From contig PUFA01000143.1 in NCBI GenBank assembly GCA_003508835.1, positions 186,001 through 250,000 on the forward strand: a stretch of DNA of 64,000 bases, in the 5' to 3' direction. How positions within the stretch are numbered: position 1 is the stretch's first letter; every line of letters starts with the position of its first letter. The translations under genes were made by a program, and so were the position numbers. The DNA is from Eonycteris spelaea. Taxonomy: Eukaryota > Chordata > Mammalia > Chiroptera > Pteropodidae. The notes under the pieces were generated by a model. It made no database searches. It was not told where the DNA came from and was given only the letters and a program-made list of their open reading frames with translations. Of this stretch, positions 1-13,524 are shown one piece after another.

Positions 1-769
1 ACCATGAGAACCTCATATGAGCCACTGTGGCTGGACATCCTCTTTTTGGAGACAGAACGTGCTACTGGCTTCACTTCCCATTTTTTGCCCACTTCAACCC
101 TTCTCTCAATCAGAACTTCCCAGCCTCAGCCCTGTTAACATCACTCCCAGATTCCTCTTTCTTTCTGGCTTTCATTTAGCTTCTCCTCAATGCAATATCT
201 TTGGATTGACCTCAGCACTATGCTGGCAACCCAAGGCTATTGGAAGTCCTGCTTTTGGGACTATCCTAAGAGCTAGACCTCAGTTAGGCTGAGAGCCCCA
301 GCTTCAGGGGAGAAGGAGAGGCTTCTGATGATGTCTAAGTTCTGTTCTGCAGCAGACACTGTTATTGCCCTCACTTTTTGGAAGTTGCACACAACACTTC
401 GATTGACCAGAACTTAATCACATAACCACACCTATCTGCAAGTGCAGACAGAAAATGCAGCCTTTATTCCTGGATGGCCAAAATATTAAGAATATTAAGT
501 ACCAGAAAAGTAAGTGTTCCATTTATAAGAAAAGATGGCAGAATGGGCTTGATGTAGACCTTTAGTAGTCTTTGATGTACTTAACCTACATGTTGCACAG
601 ACCCTGTTTACTTAGGCAAATAAAAGCTCCAGCACAATATAGTATACCCAGTACCATTTGTGCAGCTAGTTCACCAAACCAATACATTTCATATGAGAAA
701 ATGTGCCCTATATTTTGTCCTCTAGAATGAACCTGATACTTAATAAATAATAATAATTAAGGACCACCC
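1..769. other. intergenic sequence, no gene seen
   Basis: No open frame here has family-like composition, and I recognise no repeat family. The 91-codon frame at 17-292 on the plus strand is low-complexity in character and has no domain, so I treat it as chance. Confidence 0.5.
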
Positions 770-1078
770 GGGATGGGAAAAATGGATGAAAGGGGTCAAA
801 AGATACAAATTTGCAGTTATATAACAAATAAGTCCTGGGATGCAATGTGCACATCATGGTGACTAGAGTTAATAATGCTGTTTTGCATGTTTGAAAGTAA
901 TTAGGAGAGTGGATCTTGGAAGTTGTCATCATGAGAAAAAAGTTTCTTAACCGTGTATGGTGATGTTTACTGGACTTATCATGGTGATCATTTTGCAATA
1001 TATATAAATATCAAATCATTAGGTTATATAACTAAAGCCAATGTCATGTCAATTATACATCAATTAAAAAAAAAATTG
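770..1078 (+). repeat. L1 3' end fragment (L1MA/MB-like 3' UTR)
   Basis: The stretch resembles the 3' UTR of old L1 elements: a G-rich start, then a segment with the order found in L1M tails (tggtgactagagttaataa), ending in an A-rich tail near 1064-1075. No coding sequence remains. The subfamily is from memory and is not certain. Confidence 0.55.
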
Positions 1079-1226
1079 AAAGGACCACCTGAAGTTGCTT
1101 TGGATACTGCACCTTCCTGATTAACCTGAAAAATGGCTTCACAAAGATCAGTTTTGTTATTCAGAAAGTAGAACTTGGTGCACATCTTCCACTAAAATAA
1201 AATGCCTGGAGCTATGTTACCAGTGA

Positions 1227-1264
<38 letters not shown>

Positions 1265-1265
1265 T
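1227..1265 (+). repeat. (GTT)n microsatellite
   Basis: About twelve uninterrupted GTT units are followed by a short T run. An array this pure is likely to be length-polymorphic. Confidence 0.95.
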
Positions 1266-2115
1266 TAGTGGCATTAGACTAGCATTTCAGTTCAAAACAG
1301 TGAGGCAGCATACTGTTGACTCAGTAAGCCAGTAACTTCAGGTTGGGTGGGAGTTATAAATCCCCTCCCCCAGCATCTGTTCCTCTCCCGTAAATTGGGA
1401 AGAATAATATCTTCCTCCCAAATATTTCATGAGGATTAAAAAAAATAATATATGAAAGAGCTTTCAACTTTCAAAGTATATTACTGTTATAAGACTTTTA
1501 GTCAGTGGACAGATAGCAAACCATTTGATGTGAAAGATAAAGTAAAACACAATAGCAGTTGTGCAAGAGCTAAGAGAGAGGGAGCTTTAAAAATAGAAGG
1601 GCCTCTCACATATTGTTTGTCTCCTGGGGTTGGATAGCCTTCACAGAGCAGGCACAGTTCCAGAATGCCAGGCCATGAGGCAGAGGTTCTAGGAGTTCTG
1701 TACCACTCTAGCTCCTCTCAGAGATTATCTGCATCCATCTCCCATTCTGAAGGAAAGAGAAGGCAGGGAAAGCCAGCAGGGGCTTGGTGGCTGATCTTTG
1801 AGTGATTCTAGAAGTTGAAGTGAGGCCTGGGAACTTCCTGCCCTGGCTAATGTGACAAGCTGTAGTATCCTAGAGAAAGCTTCAAGCCTCAAATGAGGAA
1901 GTGGCACCTATACTAAATTTAAACAGGCCAGGAGTAGGAACTAGTGAAGGGATCACACAACTAATTGAAGAGAGAGAAATCAAAGCAAATGGAGATGGGG
2001 AATAAGAACTGGGAAGGTAAATAATAAAGGCCAATTCTGGGGAATCTGGAGTAACCCTAGGGTGTGTGTCATAGTATATAAGAGTTACCAGGCTTAAAAA
2101 CTCAACTGGCCAGTA

Positions 2116-2143
2116 CAAAAAACAAAACAAAACAAAACAAAAC
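2116..2143 (+). repeat. (AAAAC)n short tandem repeat
   Basis: Four to five copies of an AAAAC-type unit, probably the decayed A-tail of a retroposon whose body I cannot identify. Confidence 0.75.
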
Positions 2144-3324
2144 TCAAAGTAAAAGCTATCTTACCTTGAGACTCCTCTCTTTCCCATAACTGTTACTGTA
2201 AGTAGTACTTGCTGCTACTCTGCAGCAACCTCTTTTAATGGATCCCAGTAGTTTTCAGTCTGGGTGCCTGGACACAGGTTGTATAATATATGCTGCACAA
2301 ACACGTCCCAAATGTTGGGGGACAAAGGGGAGCTGAAATCTAACCTACACCTTCTCATTAAGCCATGTCCAGGTACAGGGCTGCAGCTAGCTGCCAAGAG
2401 GAAAGAGGAGGCTCATTCTTTGCTCAAAGGCACTAATATGGACTTGCTAACCTAAAAGTAAAAGGCCTTTCAAAGTGAGAGCCAACAAGCACTTATTTGA
2501 GACCAATAAGAATAGATATTTGGGAATCTAATTCAGGCAGAAGCCCAAGTAATATTCTGATTTGGAGACAAAAGCAATGGGTGTTTATGAGAAAGGGAAG
2601 GGGAACAATTACATCAATAGAAGGAAGACATTTCTATAGGTTCAGATAACATAACATAGTGATGTTTATTCTAAAGAAAGTTTTTAATTTTCAATTTGGT
2701 AGTCATCAGTCTAGTAGTCATAATAACTACTTTTTTGTCATCCTTGCAAATGGTTCTTTGTGTCATAAGCTTGCACAGGACCAGCCCTAAGGTAATGTTG
2801 CCCTGTTTTAACATTCCAAGGTTAAGACATAAGGTGTACAAGGCAGTTCCTCTGGCATGGCAGCATCAGCTCCATTTTAAAGTGGCTTTGTTTACTCTGT
2901 TTCTCTTCCATTGTGGAGAATGTGGTTGATTCTTCCTCACTGTGTCTTCTCACAAGACTCAGGATCAAGCAGTTCCTGACCAAGAAACAAAAACAGAATC
3001 AGCCCATTCCCCAATGGATTCAGATGAAAATTGGTAATAAAATCAGGTACAACTCTAAGAGAAGACATTGGAGAGGAACGAAGCTGGATCTATAAGGAAT
3101 CGCACATGAGATGGCATACATACTTATGCTGTATCTGGTTTCCTTGCATCTTAACTATATCACTGAAAAGATCACTACTATCTGGACAGTTGGGTGTGTT
3201 TTATTGGGGAAATGATTTTTCTATTTGTTGTTATGTTTCTACACTAGTAGGCTAGTTCAGTAATAAATGTGAGAACTTTTTAAAAAATAAAAGTAAATGA
3301 AGTAGCTCCATTTATATTATTGTT

Positions 3325-3713
3325 TACAGACTGAATTGTGTCCCCCGCAAATTCAAATTTTGAAGTCCTAACCCCCAATGTGATAGTATGTGGAAATGAG
3401 GTCTTTGGGAGGTTATTAGGTTTAGATGAAGCCATAAGGTAGAGCCCTAATGATGGAATTAGTGCACTTATAAGGAGAGACACTAGAGAGCTTGCTTCCT
3501 CTCTCTCTTCATCTATATTCTCCAAAGAGAGGCCATGCGAGGACATGGTGAGAGGGTGCCTGTCTATAACTCAAGGAGAGAGCTTGTACCAGAGACCAGT
3601 GCCACTGTACCCTGATTTCAGGCTTTCAGCTTCCAGAACTGTAAAAAAATAAGTTTCTATTTAAGCCACTCAGTCTATGGTATTTTGTTATGGGAGCTGA
3701 GTTGACTAAGATA
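3325..3713 (+). repeat. MaLR (MST/MLT1-like) LTR, plus orientation
   Basis: The sequence follows the layout of MaLR LTRs: gactgaattgtgtccccc near the start, the block cctaacccccaatgtga, a mid-section with cttataagg, and the 3' block gccactcagtctatggtatt with gttatgg. It is old and diverged. A related LTR lies in the opposite orientation at about 4425-4850, so the two could pair as a hairpin in a transcript. Confidence 0.75.
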
Positions 3714-4424
3714 GGCACCTATAGGGATGCTCCCATCGCAAAGCCACAATATGGGATGAGGGAGAGCAGGCCCACCTTTGCATGCTGCAGGTTCTAGAAA
3801 ACTATGATCCAATTTCATCTATAAAATATTTAAACTAAAATTTTTTGCAGATTTAGAATAAATTTATTACACTCCAGATGTTATTAAAAGAATAATATCT
3901 AATAAGTGCTATAAGAAGTAAAATCCATTTGAATTGAATTTAAAAGTATATACCCCAAATGTACTTATCTGTCATATATTTTTTATTTTTATGAATATTT
4001 AACTTATTTGAAGTCCATCAAACCAGGTTATTCTGTATGGGGGTAGAGACCTTAGAATAAAATTGTTTGGCATCGCTAAGCACATATTTGAACTCTTTGT
4101 CAAGGTGCCATATATTTTGACAGTTATGGCTTCACACTGGACTTGTAATAAATTCAGATCTGCAGGTAATTGAGCAAGTGATCTGGGAGTAGTCTGCTGG
4201 AGCTAGAAAAAGAAACTCATAAGACCAAGATGTGTCACTGCGTCACAAGTACTTTGGGGGTGGGAATGGAGGTAATGTGGTAGATGGTGATCCTAACTCA
4301 TTTTTTTCGTCAAGCTAAAAAGATTCCTACCATGGAGGGGAGAACCTCAGACTCTATAGCCAACACAATTTTATAGTTAACTCATGTAATAATCTCTCTT
4401 TGCTATGAATCCATACCCACTGTA
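3714..4424. other. intergenic sequence between two MaLR LTRs
   Basis: AT-rich sequence between two inverted MaLR LTRs. It does not look like MaLR internal sequence, and nothing in it could be assigned. Confidence 0.4.
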
Positions 4425-4850
4425 TTAGTTTGCCAGGCCTGCTGTAAGAAAGTAGCACGAACTGAGTGACTTAACAGAAATTTATTGTCTCACAGTACTG
4501 GAAAAGAGCTAGAAATTGCAAAATCAAGTTAATCAGAGGGTTTGTTTCTTCCGAGGGCTGTTAAGGAAGGACCTTTTCTAGGCCTCTCTCCTTGTTTTAT
4601 AGATGGCCATCTTTTTTGTGTGTCTCTTCACATCATCTTCCTTCTACATATGTCTGCCTCTGGGTACAAATTTCCCCTTCTTGTGAGGACACCAGTCATA
4701 CTAGGTTAGGACCCTCCCTAATTACCTCATTTTAACTTGATTACCCCTATGAAGACCCTGTCTCTAAAAATGTTCACATTCTGAGGTGCTGGCAGTTAAA
4801 ACTCCAACATATCTTTTTGGAGGGACACAATTCAAACCATATCACTCACC
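4425..4850 (-). repeat. MaLR (MST-like) LTR, minus orientation
   Basis: Read on the minus strand, this starts with a block like the 5' end of MST LTRs (gaattgtgtccctcc) and ends with ggcaaactaatac. On the plus strand the familiar antisense motifs are gtattagtttgccagg and aatttattgtctcacag. It is a solo LTR; I did not find a clean target-site duplication. Confidence 0.75.
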
Positions 4851-5284
4851 AAAAAATCTTCTAGAAATAATTTGGCTTCTCTGAAGATTCTCCTACATAG
4901 AATATGGAAAGCAGGCAGTCATAGCACTTCTCATTGTTAGTGAATGGCTTGTGTTGGAAAAATAAAAACAACCCTCCCTGCCAACCCATAAAAACTATCC
5001 ACAAAAGTAGAGGAGAAAGAGAACATTTTTATTTTTTAATAAGCCTTCAACCAGAATGTGTTGTGTGTCATGGGGTAATCTGCTAAGAGATTGCAAAGAC
5101 AAAGAAATCTTATCCTTTTACATAAGCAAGTATATTCAACTCATTATATACATGTTTTAAAGGTAAACAAAACTAGTCCTCAAGTAAAAGGTCTAGACAA
5201 TACCATTTGTCACACATAATTCACTGTAAATCACCTGGTATTTGGGATAACCATTTGTGTTAGCTATTGGCTTTATCCAAAGGA

Positions 5285-5560
5285 ACAATAAATTCATTCT
5301 TTTTATCCCAGTTTTACTGAGATAAAATTGACAGAAAACATTGTATTAGTTTAAGGTATACAACATAATGATCTTGGATGTTGTAAAATGCTTACCAAAG
5401 CACATTTAGTTAACATCCATCATCATACATGGTCACAAATTTTTTTACTTGTAATGAGAATTTTTAAGATCTTCTCTAAGCAACTTTCAAATATACAGTA
5501 CAGTATAGTTAACTACAGTCAGTATGCTTTACATTATGCCTGAGAACTGATTTATTTTAT
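5285..5560. repeat. old L1M-like 3' fragment
   Basis: The phrase ttttactgagataaaattgacag and the following block resemble the conserved 3' region found in many old mammalian L1 copies. Orientation was not resolved. No coding sequence remains. Confidence 0.4.
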
Positions 5561-5959
5561 AAAACTTCTCATATCCTTATGACAAGAGATGGGTTTGCAA
5601 GTGGGAGTCAGATGGCCCACCAAAATTAGGCTCCTGTGTTCCCACAGAATCTGGCTGCATTATCCTCTTAAATGAATACATTTCAGAGATGATGCCCAGG
5701 TCCTTGAGAAAAGTCTTCCTGGGTTTTAATGATGACAAGTGGCTTCTTTAGCTTTTAAAAAGGTTTGCATACATCTCATAGGGACGGAGAAAGAATTTAT
5801 AATTACAGATTTTCTAAAGAAAATGCTGAAAGAAAAGGGGGAGGTCTGGGTCTCCTTTTTTGTACCAGGGACATTATTTTTTCTTTTTTGATTTATAGTC
5901 ATACTTGGCATTCAGATTGATAAAGGCAAGTCAAAGATGACATAGAGTTTTCAACTGTA

Positions 5960-8560
5960 AGGATAGAATTGCCATTAACAGACCCTATTCTGTTCCACTG
6001 ATTTATGTGTCTGTGCCAGTACCATACTGTTTTGATTACTATAGCTTTGTAGTATAGTTTGAAATCAGGGTGTGTGATACTTCCAACCGTATTCTTTTCA
6101 AGATTTCTGTAGCTATTCGGGGTCCTTTTTGGTTCCACAGAAATTTTAGGATTATTTGTTCTATTCCTGTGAGAAATTCCATTGGTATTTTGCTAGGAAG
6201 TGCATTGAATCTAGATCACTTTGGGTAGTGTGGTCATTTTAATGATATAATCCTTCCAATCCATGAGCATGAGATGTCCTTCCATTTATTTGTGACTTAC
6301 TTAATTTCTTTCATCAATGTCTTACAGTTTTCAGAGTACAGGTCTTTTTACTTGGTTAAATTTATTCCTAGCTATTTTATTCTTTTTGATGCATTTGTAA
6401 ATGAGATTGTTTTATTAATATATCCTTCTGATTGTTCATTATTAGTGTTAGAAATGTGGCAGATTGCTGTATATTAATTTGTATCCTGTTACTTTACTGA
6501 ATTCTTTTAGTAATTCTATTAATTGTTTGGTGGATTCTTTAGAGTTTTCTATATATAGTATCATGTCATCTGCAAATAGAGACAGTTTTACTTCTTCTTT
6601 TCCATCTTGGATACTTTTTATTCCTTTTCTCGTCAGATTGACGTGGCTAGGACTTCCAATACTATATCAAATAATAGTGGTGAGAGTGGGCATCCTTATT
6701 TTGTTCCTGATGATAAAGAAAAAGCTTTCTACTTTTCATCATAGAATATAATGTTAGCTGTAGGCTAAGTTGAGCTAAATTCCTTGTATGCCCACTTTGT
6801 TGAGAATTTTTTAAAATCATAAATGGATGTTGAATTTTGTCAAATACTTTTCTGCATCTATTGAGATGATACAATTTTTATCCTTGGTTTTCTTGATGTT
6901 GTGTGTCATATTGATTGATTTGTGAGTATTGAATTATTCCTGCATCTCTGGAATAAACCCAACTCGACCATGGTGTATGATCGTTTTATGTTATTGCTAA
7001 ACTTGATTTGTTAGTGTTTGTTGAGGATTTCTGCATCTATGTTCATCAGGAATATTGGCCTATAATTTTCTCTTTTTTTGTAGAGTCCTTATCTGGTTTT
7101 GGTATCATAGTAATGCTGGTGTCATAGAATGAGTTTGGAAGCTTTCCTTCCTCTTCAATTTTTTTTTGGAATAGTTTGAAAAGAATAGGTATTAATTCTT
7201 CTTTGAATGCTTGGTAGACTTCACCTGTGAAGTCATCTGGTCCTGGATTTCTTTTTGTTGGGAGTTTTTGATTACTGATTGTATTTTGTTAGTAGTTGTT
7301 GGTCTTTTCAGATTTTCTCTTTCTTCCTAATTCAGTCTTGGAAGATTATATGTTTATATAAAATTTACCCACTTATTCTTGGTCATCCAATTTGTTGGTG
7401 TATAATTGTTCATAGTATTCTCTTTAAATGATTTGTATTTCTGTGGTGTTGGTTATCACTTCCCTTTTATTTCTGATTTTACCTATTTGGGCCCTTTTTT
7501 TTTTTTCTTGATGAGTCTGTTTAAAAGTTTATTGATTTTGTTTATCTTTTCCAAGAACCATCTTGTGGTTTTATTGATCTTCGTGTGTGTGTGTGTTTCT
7601 TATTTCATTTATTTCTGCTCTGGTCTTTATTATTTCCTTCCTTCTGCTCACTCTGGGTTCCCCACCCCCACTAGTTCCTTTAGGTGTAAGTTTTGATTGC
7701 TGAGGTGAGATTTTTCTCCTTTCTTGAGGTAGAACTGTATCCTTATGAATTTCTCTCTTAAAACTGTTTTTGCTGCATTCAAAATTTTGGATCATTGTAT
7801 TTTCATTTAAATTTATCTCAAGAAATTTTTAAAATTTTCTTTCTTGATTTTTTTTATTAACTCATTGATTGTCTAGTGGCATGTTGTTTAGCCTCCACAT
7901 GTTTGTTTTTTCCAGTTTTCTTCTTATAATTGGACTACTAGTTTCACACTATTGTGATTGGACAAGATGCTTGATATGATTTCAGTCTTCTTAAATTTAC
8001 TGAGACTTGTTTTGTGGCCTAACATGTGATCTATCCTAGTAAATGTTCCGCATTTTTTTGAAAAGAATATGTATTCTGCTGATCTTGAGTGGAAGTTCTG
8101 TAAATAGCTATTAAGTCCACCCGATCTATGTGTCATATAAATGTAACATAATTTTTCATATTGCTACCCCAGCTTTCTTTTTGTTTTTGTTTCCATAAAA
8201 TACCTTTTTTTATCCCTTCACTTTCAGTCTGTGTGTGATTTAGATTTGAAGTGAGTCTATTATAGGCAGCATATGCACAGGTCTTGTTTTTTAACATATT
8301 CAGCCACCCTGTATTTTTATTGGAGCACTTAGTCCATTTACATTTAAAGTAAGTAGGTATAAGTATGTATTTATTGTCATTTGATTAATTGTTTTCTGGT
8401 TGTTTTTGTGGTTCTTTGTTCCTTTCTTATATTCTTTTCTTATACATTGATGACTTTCTTTACTATTTGTTTGAGTTCCTTTTTCTTTATTATTTTTTTT
8501 TTGTCTATTATAGATTTTTGGTTTGTGGTTACTAATAAGATTTGTATATAACAAGCTATG
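5960..8560 (-). mobile_element. 5'- and 3'-truncated L1, ORF2 remnant
   Basis: The minus strand carries decayed LINE-1 ORF2. The start of the endonuclease domain is visible at about 8300-8420, where the translation TLNVNGLSAPIK matches the usual ORF2 beginning. The reverse transcriptase region continues down to about 5965. The frame is broken many times; the longest remaining pieces are under 90 codons. ORF2 normally encodes an endonuclease and reverse transcriptase of roughly 1,270 residues. Here it stops inside the polymerase and has no 3' UTR or A-tail on the left. It is clearly inactive. It serves as an in-window reference for the intact target of the LTR insertion at 55.8 kb. Confidence 0.85.
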
Positions 8561-10254
8561 CTTATAGCAGTCTATTTTAATTGTAGCTGTTCTTGACTAA
8601 AGAGATAATTGATTGTATTATAGAGAAGATTCACGTTGCTTTTGAGGAGTTAGACTAGATGACTTTTAAACATTTTTCAACCCTGAATTCTATATTCCCA
8701 TGATTCTTCTGCTTCCAATATATTTTGGTTCAACTTCTTTCATGGAGTTTATATATTAATTTAAGTATATATTTGTTTCTTCTGGAGATTAAATTCTTTC
8801 AGGACAGAATTTTTTTTGTATTTGTCTTTATATCCTCAAATGACCTGAAACCATGTTTTATGTACTGAGAGCATTCCATAAATGCCTGCTAATTTAAATA
8901 ATAAAAAGTTATTATCTTTAATAAAGCAAAAATTGTCTGACTACTTGGAGAATAAAATATATTGAATACCAAAGAAACCATTGAAGGAAGTTCTTTACAG
9001 GTCTCAGATCATTTTCTGTGTTGAGCAACCCACAGTATATTAAAAGGTGATAGGGCTGCCACATCACAAATAGGTCATGACACTGGAAGGGGTTATGTTC
9101 TCTCAATGATTACCAATCACATATATTTACTGAGCAATTATCCTGTGTCAAGAGCTTTGTTGTGCACTGTGAGGATCATAAATAAATATTAACATGGATT
9201 CTGTTTTCGAAGAGCCCAGAATTCACTTCAGGAGGCAAAGAAAAAGGCATGTTCATGAAGCAGAGAATACTGAAATACCAGATTTACATTATAAATTGAT
9301 TTTACCTGAATCCTCTAGGGGTCCAGGGACAAGAGGGTCCCTGTGGGCTGATGTGACTAGGCAAGCTTCTTATGGGAGAATGGCTTTGAGCAGGACTATG
9401 AAGGCACTGATTTCTTTGTTACCTGGTGAGATGGTATCCCACAGCAGAGATCAGCCCTTTCTTGTGATCCATTCTGGACATTTGGTGTTAGGATTCTGGG
9501 TAAAATTGAGCCACAAATCAGAGAGCTTCTTTGTCACAAGTCATTAACAATACGCTTTGTCTACTGACGTGATGAAGTCTCCAACTCACTGTTTTTATCT
9601 AAATATGTGGTGAATTGTGGTTGACATGATGAACAAAAATTTCTTCCAGCCATAAAAATCTGTAATTTTATGACAAAAGATCATTTCCTGAGGGAATGGA
9701 TCTAGGGAAGATGGCCTTGCTAGATGGTCCATCCAGGTATAGCCCAAAGAAAGAAACAAAGCCTAAGGGATGAGTGGAAAACACAGCTTGGTGAGGAAAC
9801 TAAAGCCCTGTGCTCAGCCTACCACAACCTGAGCACTGAGTAACCATTGGGAGGCCCAGCTGCCCTGGCTGCTTAAGGTCTCTGGCATGGGTGGTCCTGC
9901 TGAGGCTGCTTGTAAGCTTGTCCTTGATATCTTGGGCCAGGTTATTACCAGGTTCCACAGTAGCTGTAGTGCTGCAGCCACAAAGAGAAGTTATTTGGTT
10001 CATCATAAGTCAAATCCATCTCAGCTGCTAAGCACAATAGCTCAGCTCTTATGGCAGAGACTCTCAAATGACAGTCTGGAGAGAGGCTTTGCAATTAATG
10101 ACTCAGGAGAGCAAGTGACCATGAGCCCAACAAACATAGGACAAGTAGCACGCTGTCAAACTTCATCATTTTTCAGTTGTTATCAGGGATAGGAATGGTA
10201 CGTAGGAAACGAACTGCCAGAGACATTTGTGTTATGCTTTTCATTTTTTTTTTA
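8561..10254. other. intergenic sequence with an L2 piece
   Basis: Mostly unassigned. An L2-like 3' fragment lies near 9119-9210. A 117-codon frame at 9194-9547 begins inside that fragment and shows no domain, so I do not call it a gene. Confidence 0.45.
9119..9210. repeat. L2-like 3' fragment
   Basis: The order tttactgagcaattatcctgtg, then a gcactgtgagg-type block, then aataaatattaacatgg, is the pattern of diverged L2 3' ends. Confidence 0.4.
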
Positions 10255-10450
10255 AATTTAACAAATACTGTTTGAGCAACATTTATTCATTTATATAACT
10301 ATTTGTCAACTTATTGATTCAACAGATTTATATGAATGCTCTGTCGCATCAGCACTGTGCTGTATGTTTACAATATAGAGACCAGTAACACCCTGTCTTG
10401 CCCTCTTGGAGATAGCAATTTATGGGAAAGGTGGGGGAGAAGACAGTAAT
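10255..10450. repeat. L2-like fragment
   Basis: Diverged L2 3' pattern: gcaacatttattcattta, then gcactgtgctgtatg, then a gccctcttggagat block. Confidence 0.45.
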
Positions 10451-10659
10451 TTCAACACACTGTGACAAGTGGATGCCAAGGGAACACAGATAGTGGATAC
10501 TGGTAGCTCATGGATGAAAATTGAGAATTTCAGGAATAAGAAGCCTTGGTTAAATCTGCAAAGTCTGACAGTAGGATAGGAGAAGAGAACCCACACAAAA
10601 AGCCAGCTTAGGCAAAGGCAGAGAGGCAAATATAGTGAGTTCTCCAATGATATTCTGTT

Positions 10660-10790
10660 GCTCAACAAATATTTATTGAACATCTCTTAAGTGCCAGACA
10701 CTGAGATATATCATTGAACCCAACAGACAAAGACCCCTGCCTTCATGGAGCATCTAGAGACTACCTAATGCTGGACCCCAAAAATGGTGT
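10660..10790. repeat. L2-like 3' fragment
   Basis: The text caacaaatatttattgaaca, then gtgccagacactgagatat, then ccttcatggagcat follows the well-known L2 3' consensus order. Confidence 0.65.
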
Positions 10791-10834
10791 CACATGTTTT
10801 TTGTCATTCAATTTGTGTAAGGACCCTGTGAAAT

Positions 10835-10930
10835 GAAAGTTCTTATCTTCTTTTCTGATGAACAAACTCAGCTTCAGAGAAAGTAATTAGCATATTTGAG
10901 GTCCCACAGCCAGAAAATATAATCCAAACA
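10835..10930 (-). repeat. MIR SINE fragment
   Basis: Antisense MIR core pattern, with aaactcagcttcagagaaag followed by a gtcccacagcc block. Confidence 0.5.
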
Positions 10931-11349
10931 AGTCTATTGGTTTGCTCAGCACTTCCAAAATCTTTTCATCCTACTCTAGTGTCACATCTAACTGGAGAGA
11001 CTAAACTGAATAATTAGTGTACTGATCACATGTAAGATCTTAGAAAAGAAAAATACCAGTGTGAGCTATACTGATTTCAGTAGTCTATGTTCAAGGTTGA
11101 ACCTGATCAGGACCTTGAAGACTGAGTAACTTTAGATGAACAGACGTTAGAAGGGATGATATTCCTGGGGCAAGGACTATATTAGGCAAAGGTAGGGAGG
11201 AGGGAGTTAGTGAAGGATGTAGACATGTAGACTGATTACTAATTGAGTAGAGGGTGCGTGTTGAAGAACAGTAGGAGATAAAGTTAAATCAGAAAGATCT
11301 TTGCACACTAAAACAGAACTGGAAATCCAAGCAAGCTTTTTGAAAGGAG

Positions 11350-11615
11350 CGTGGCATAACATGTACAGCATGGGGTTAGACTTGAACTTAAACCTCTGCC
11401 TTGCCCTAACTTGTGAGATCTTCGGCAAATCATTTAAGCACACAGATCCTCAGCCTCCTTACCTGTCCAATAGAGACAATAATGCCTACTCTACAACATC
11501 TGTTGTAAGAATTTGATACTATATGTATAAAATATTTTATCTCAGGCCTGGCACATAAGTGCTCAGTGCGTGGCAGTGGTTGTTGCTGGCATCAGCATCA
11601 TTATTTTCCTCATCA
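11350..11615 (+). repeat. MIR SINE
   Basis: Sense-strand MIR layout: a gggttagacttgaa block, then ctcagcctccttacctgtcc, then aatagagacaataatgcctac, ending in the 3' part with ggcacataagtgctcag. Fairly complete for this ancient tRNA-derived SINE. Confidence 0.7.
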
Positions 11616-13524
11616 GTAAATTAAACAGGAAGGAAACACAGGGGATTCCTAGACACAGGAGTGGCTGAGTAGAGGTGCTGTTCTAGGAAGATTTATCCAG
11701 TAACGCAGTAAGAGAATGGAGTCTGAGAGTAATAGTGAGGCAAAAGGGACTATAAAAGGTTCCCCAGGTTATTAGAATGCAAAACCAGGAGCTAGAGCAG
11801 GTGGGAGGCCCTGGAATGAAGAAGAAAGAGCAAACTAGAGGTTCTTTGAAGGAATAGATGGCAGAGCTTGCAGAAGCTTGGGAATGAAGTACCAAGGAGT
11901 GGGAAGAGTCCAATGCAAGTTTTTTAGTGAGAGAGATGATAAGAAAATGGAAATAGTAGTGTTATGGATAAAAATAAGGCCAGAGAACTGATTGTCTAGA
12001 GAGTGGAAGTGCCCCAGGGAAGCTGCTATAGTCAGTTCTGGGCATGTTGAGTTTAAATGACAAGGCATTAAAGTATGACAAAACCATTATGTCTCCATGA
12101 GGTGTGAGTTGGGGCTGATACCAGAGAAAGTGGGAGAAAAAACCAGAGTGCCTCAGAGATAGAACAAGGCAAGAGTAGGTTTGAGTGAATGAACTGGCAA
12201 CAGTACTCTTCATACAAAGAACTATCATTGTCTGAAACTAGCAACAGAGAGCAGTGCATTTGTTATACCACGGAGGAGCCACAGTGACCCAGGAACCACA
12301 AGACCCTGTATGGCCACCATCCATTGCTTATCTGCCCAGGGGTTCTACTGTGCTGGGCAAAGTGCCAAATGGTCGACAGTGATGGTGGAAGAAGGGAAGG
12401 CAGCATCAGGGTTTTTTCACTGCTGTGGAACTCTCAACTTCTGTCCACATATCCTTCATGTGTCAGTTAATGTAACATAAAAGTAATGTAGGGTGCTGAC
12501 ATTTAATGTATATTCAACCGGAAATTCCCTTAAGACTTCTAGGTTGCTAGGTTACTATTCAGAACCACTCTAGTGAATATTTCTTAAGAGTGGTCATGTG
12601 GGTCCCCCAGCACTTTTTAATTTTATTTCCACAGAAATTACCTAATGCAAGAGTCATCCTCGGAGTAAAGGGTTTCTTTTGATTTTAAATTATGTCTGAT
12701 TATCTCTGTGTAAATCAGTGTTGGTTGGTCATTTTTCCAAGGAAGGACAGTATCAGAATGTAGGTACGTTTATTATTTGAATGAAATGGAATGCATCATT
12801 AGTTGAATCCTTGATATGGTTTCCATCTTATCGCTATTTTGAGTTCAAGTAGATGTAAATGAAAGTCTTTAAATTTTACATAAGCAATACAGTGTCTCTA
12901 AAATTGTCTTCTGTGGGGAAGAGGGGTGGAAGGAAGAGATTTTATTCTTGCGTTTGTTGTGAGGCTGTACAGATAGATGCCCAGTGCCAACTTGAGAATT
13001 TCTATGTGCAAATGGACAAAAAACCTCAAACCTGAAGTTTTCACACTAGTGACTTTTCTGTTTGGAACATGTTTCATTATTGTGAGCTGGTAGCCTTGGT
13101 GAAATAAAACACCAACCATATAAAAAAATGGTTTAATTTTATTATAGAATTTAAATTATTAAGATTTACTAAGATACCCTTCCTATGTTCTCCCATTTTC
13201 CCCTAACATTCTCTAACATAGAAACACTATGATGTGTGTTTATTTAGTTTCTACACCATTAAAATGTCACTTCTATGAGGAAGAGACCACATCTGCTTTG
13301 TTCACCATTCTATCCCCAGTATGGTTCCCATGTCAAATTATAATTGCATGGAATACATATTTGAATACCTAAAACTATGAATGATGATAATAAGCTGGTT
13401 CATTTGACCAGTTACATGAAATGCAAAGATATATATTTTGATTATAATCTTTTACATCACCTATTGTTTTGTCTTAGAATAATACAAAGTGGAGTTATAA
13501 TTGCCTTGTAAGTCATTTAGTGAA
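11616..13524. other. intergenic sequence, unassigned
   Basis: No gene or repeat was confidently assigned. Several overlapping open frames of 60-90 codons occur on the minus strand at 11683-12259, but they have no domain and mutually incompatible frames. Confidence 0.4.

Larger units (their letters stand above)
1079..3324. other. intergenic sequence with two simple repeats
   Basis: No gene or transposon could be assigned. The stretch contains the GTT microsatellite at 1227-1265 and an AAAAC-type repeat near 2116-2143. All open frames are under 90 codons without recognisable motifs. Confidence 0.45.

Noticed and set aside
9194..9547. 117-codon open frame
   Set aside because: Starts in an L2-like fragment, no domain, no splice context; treated as chance.
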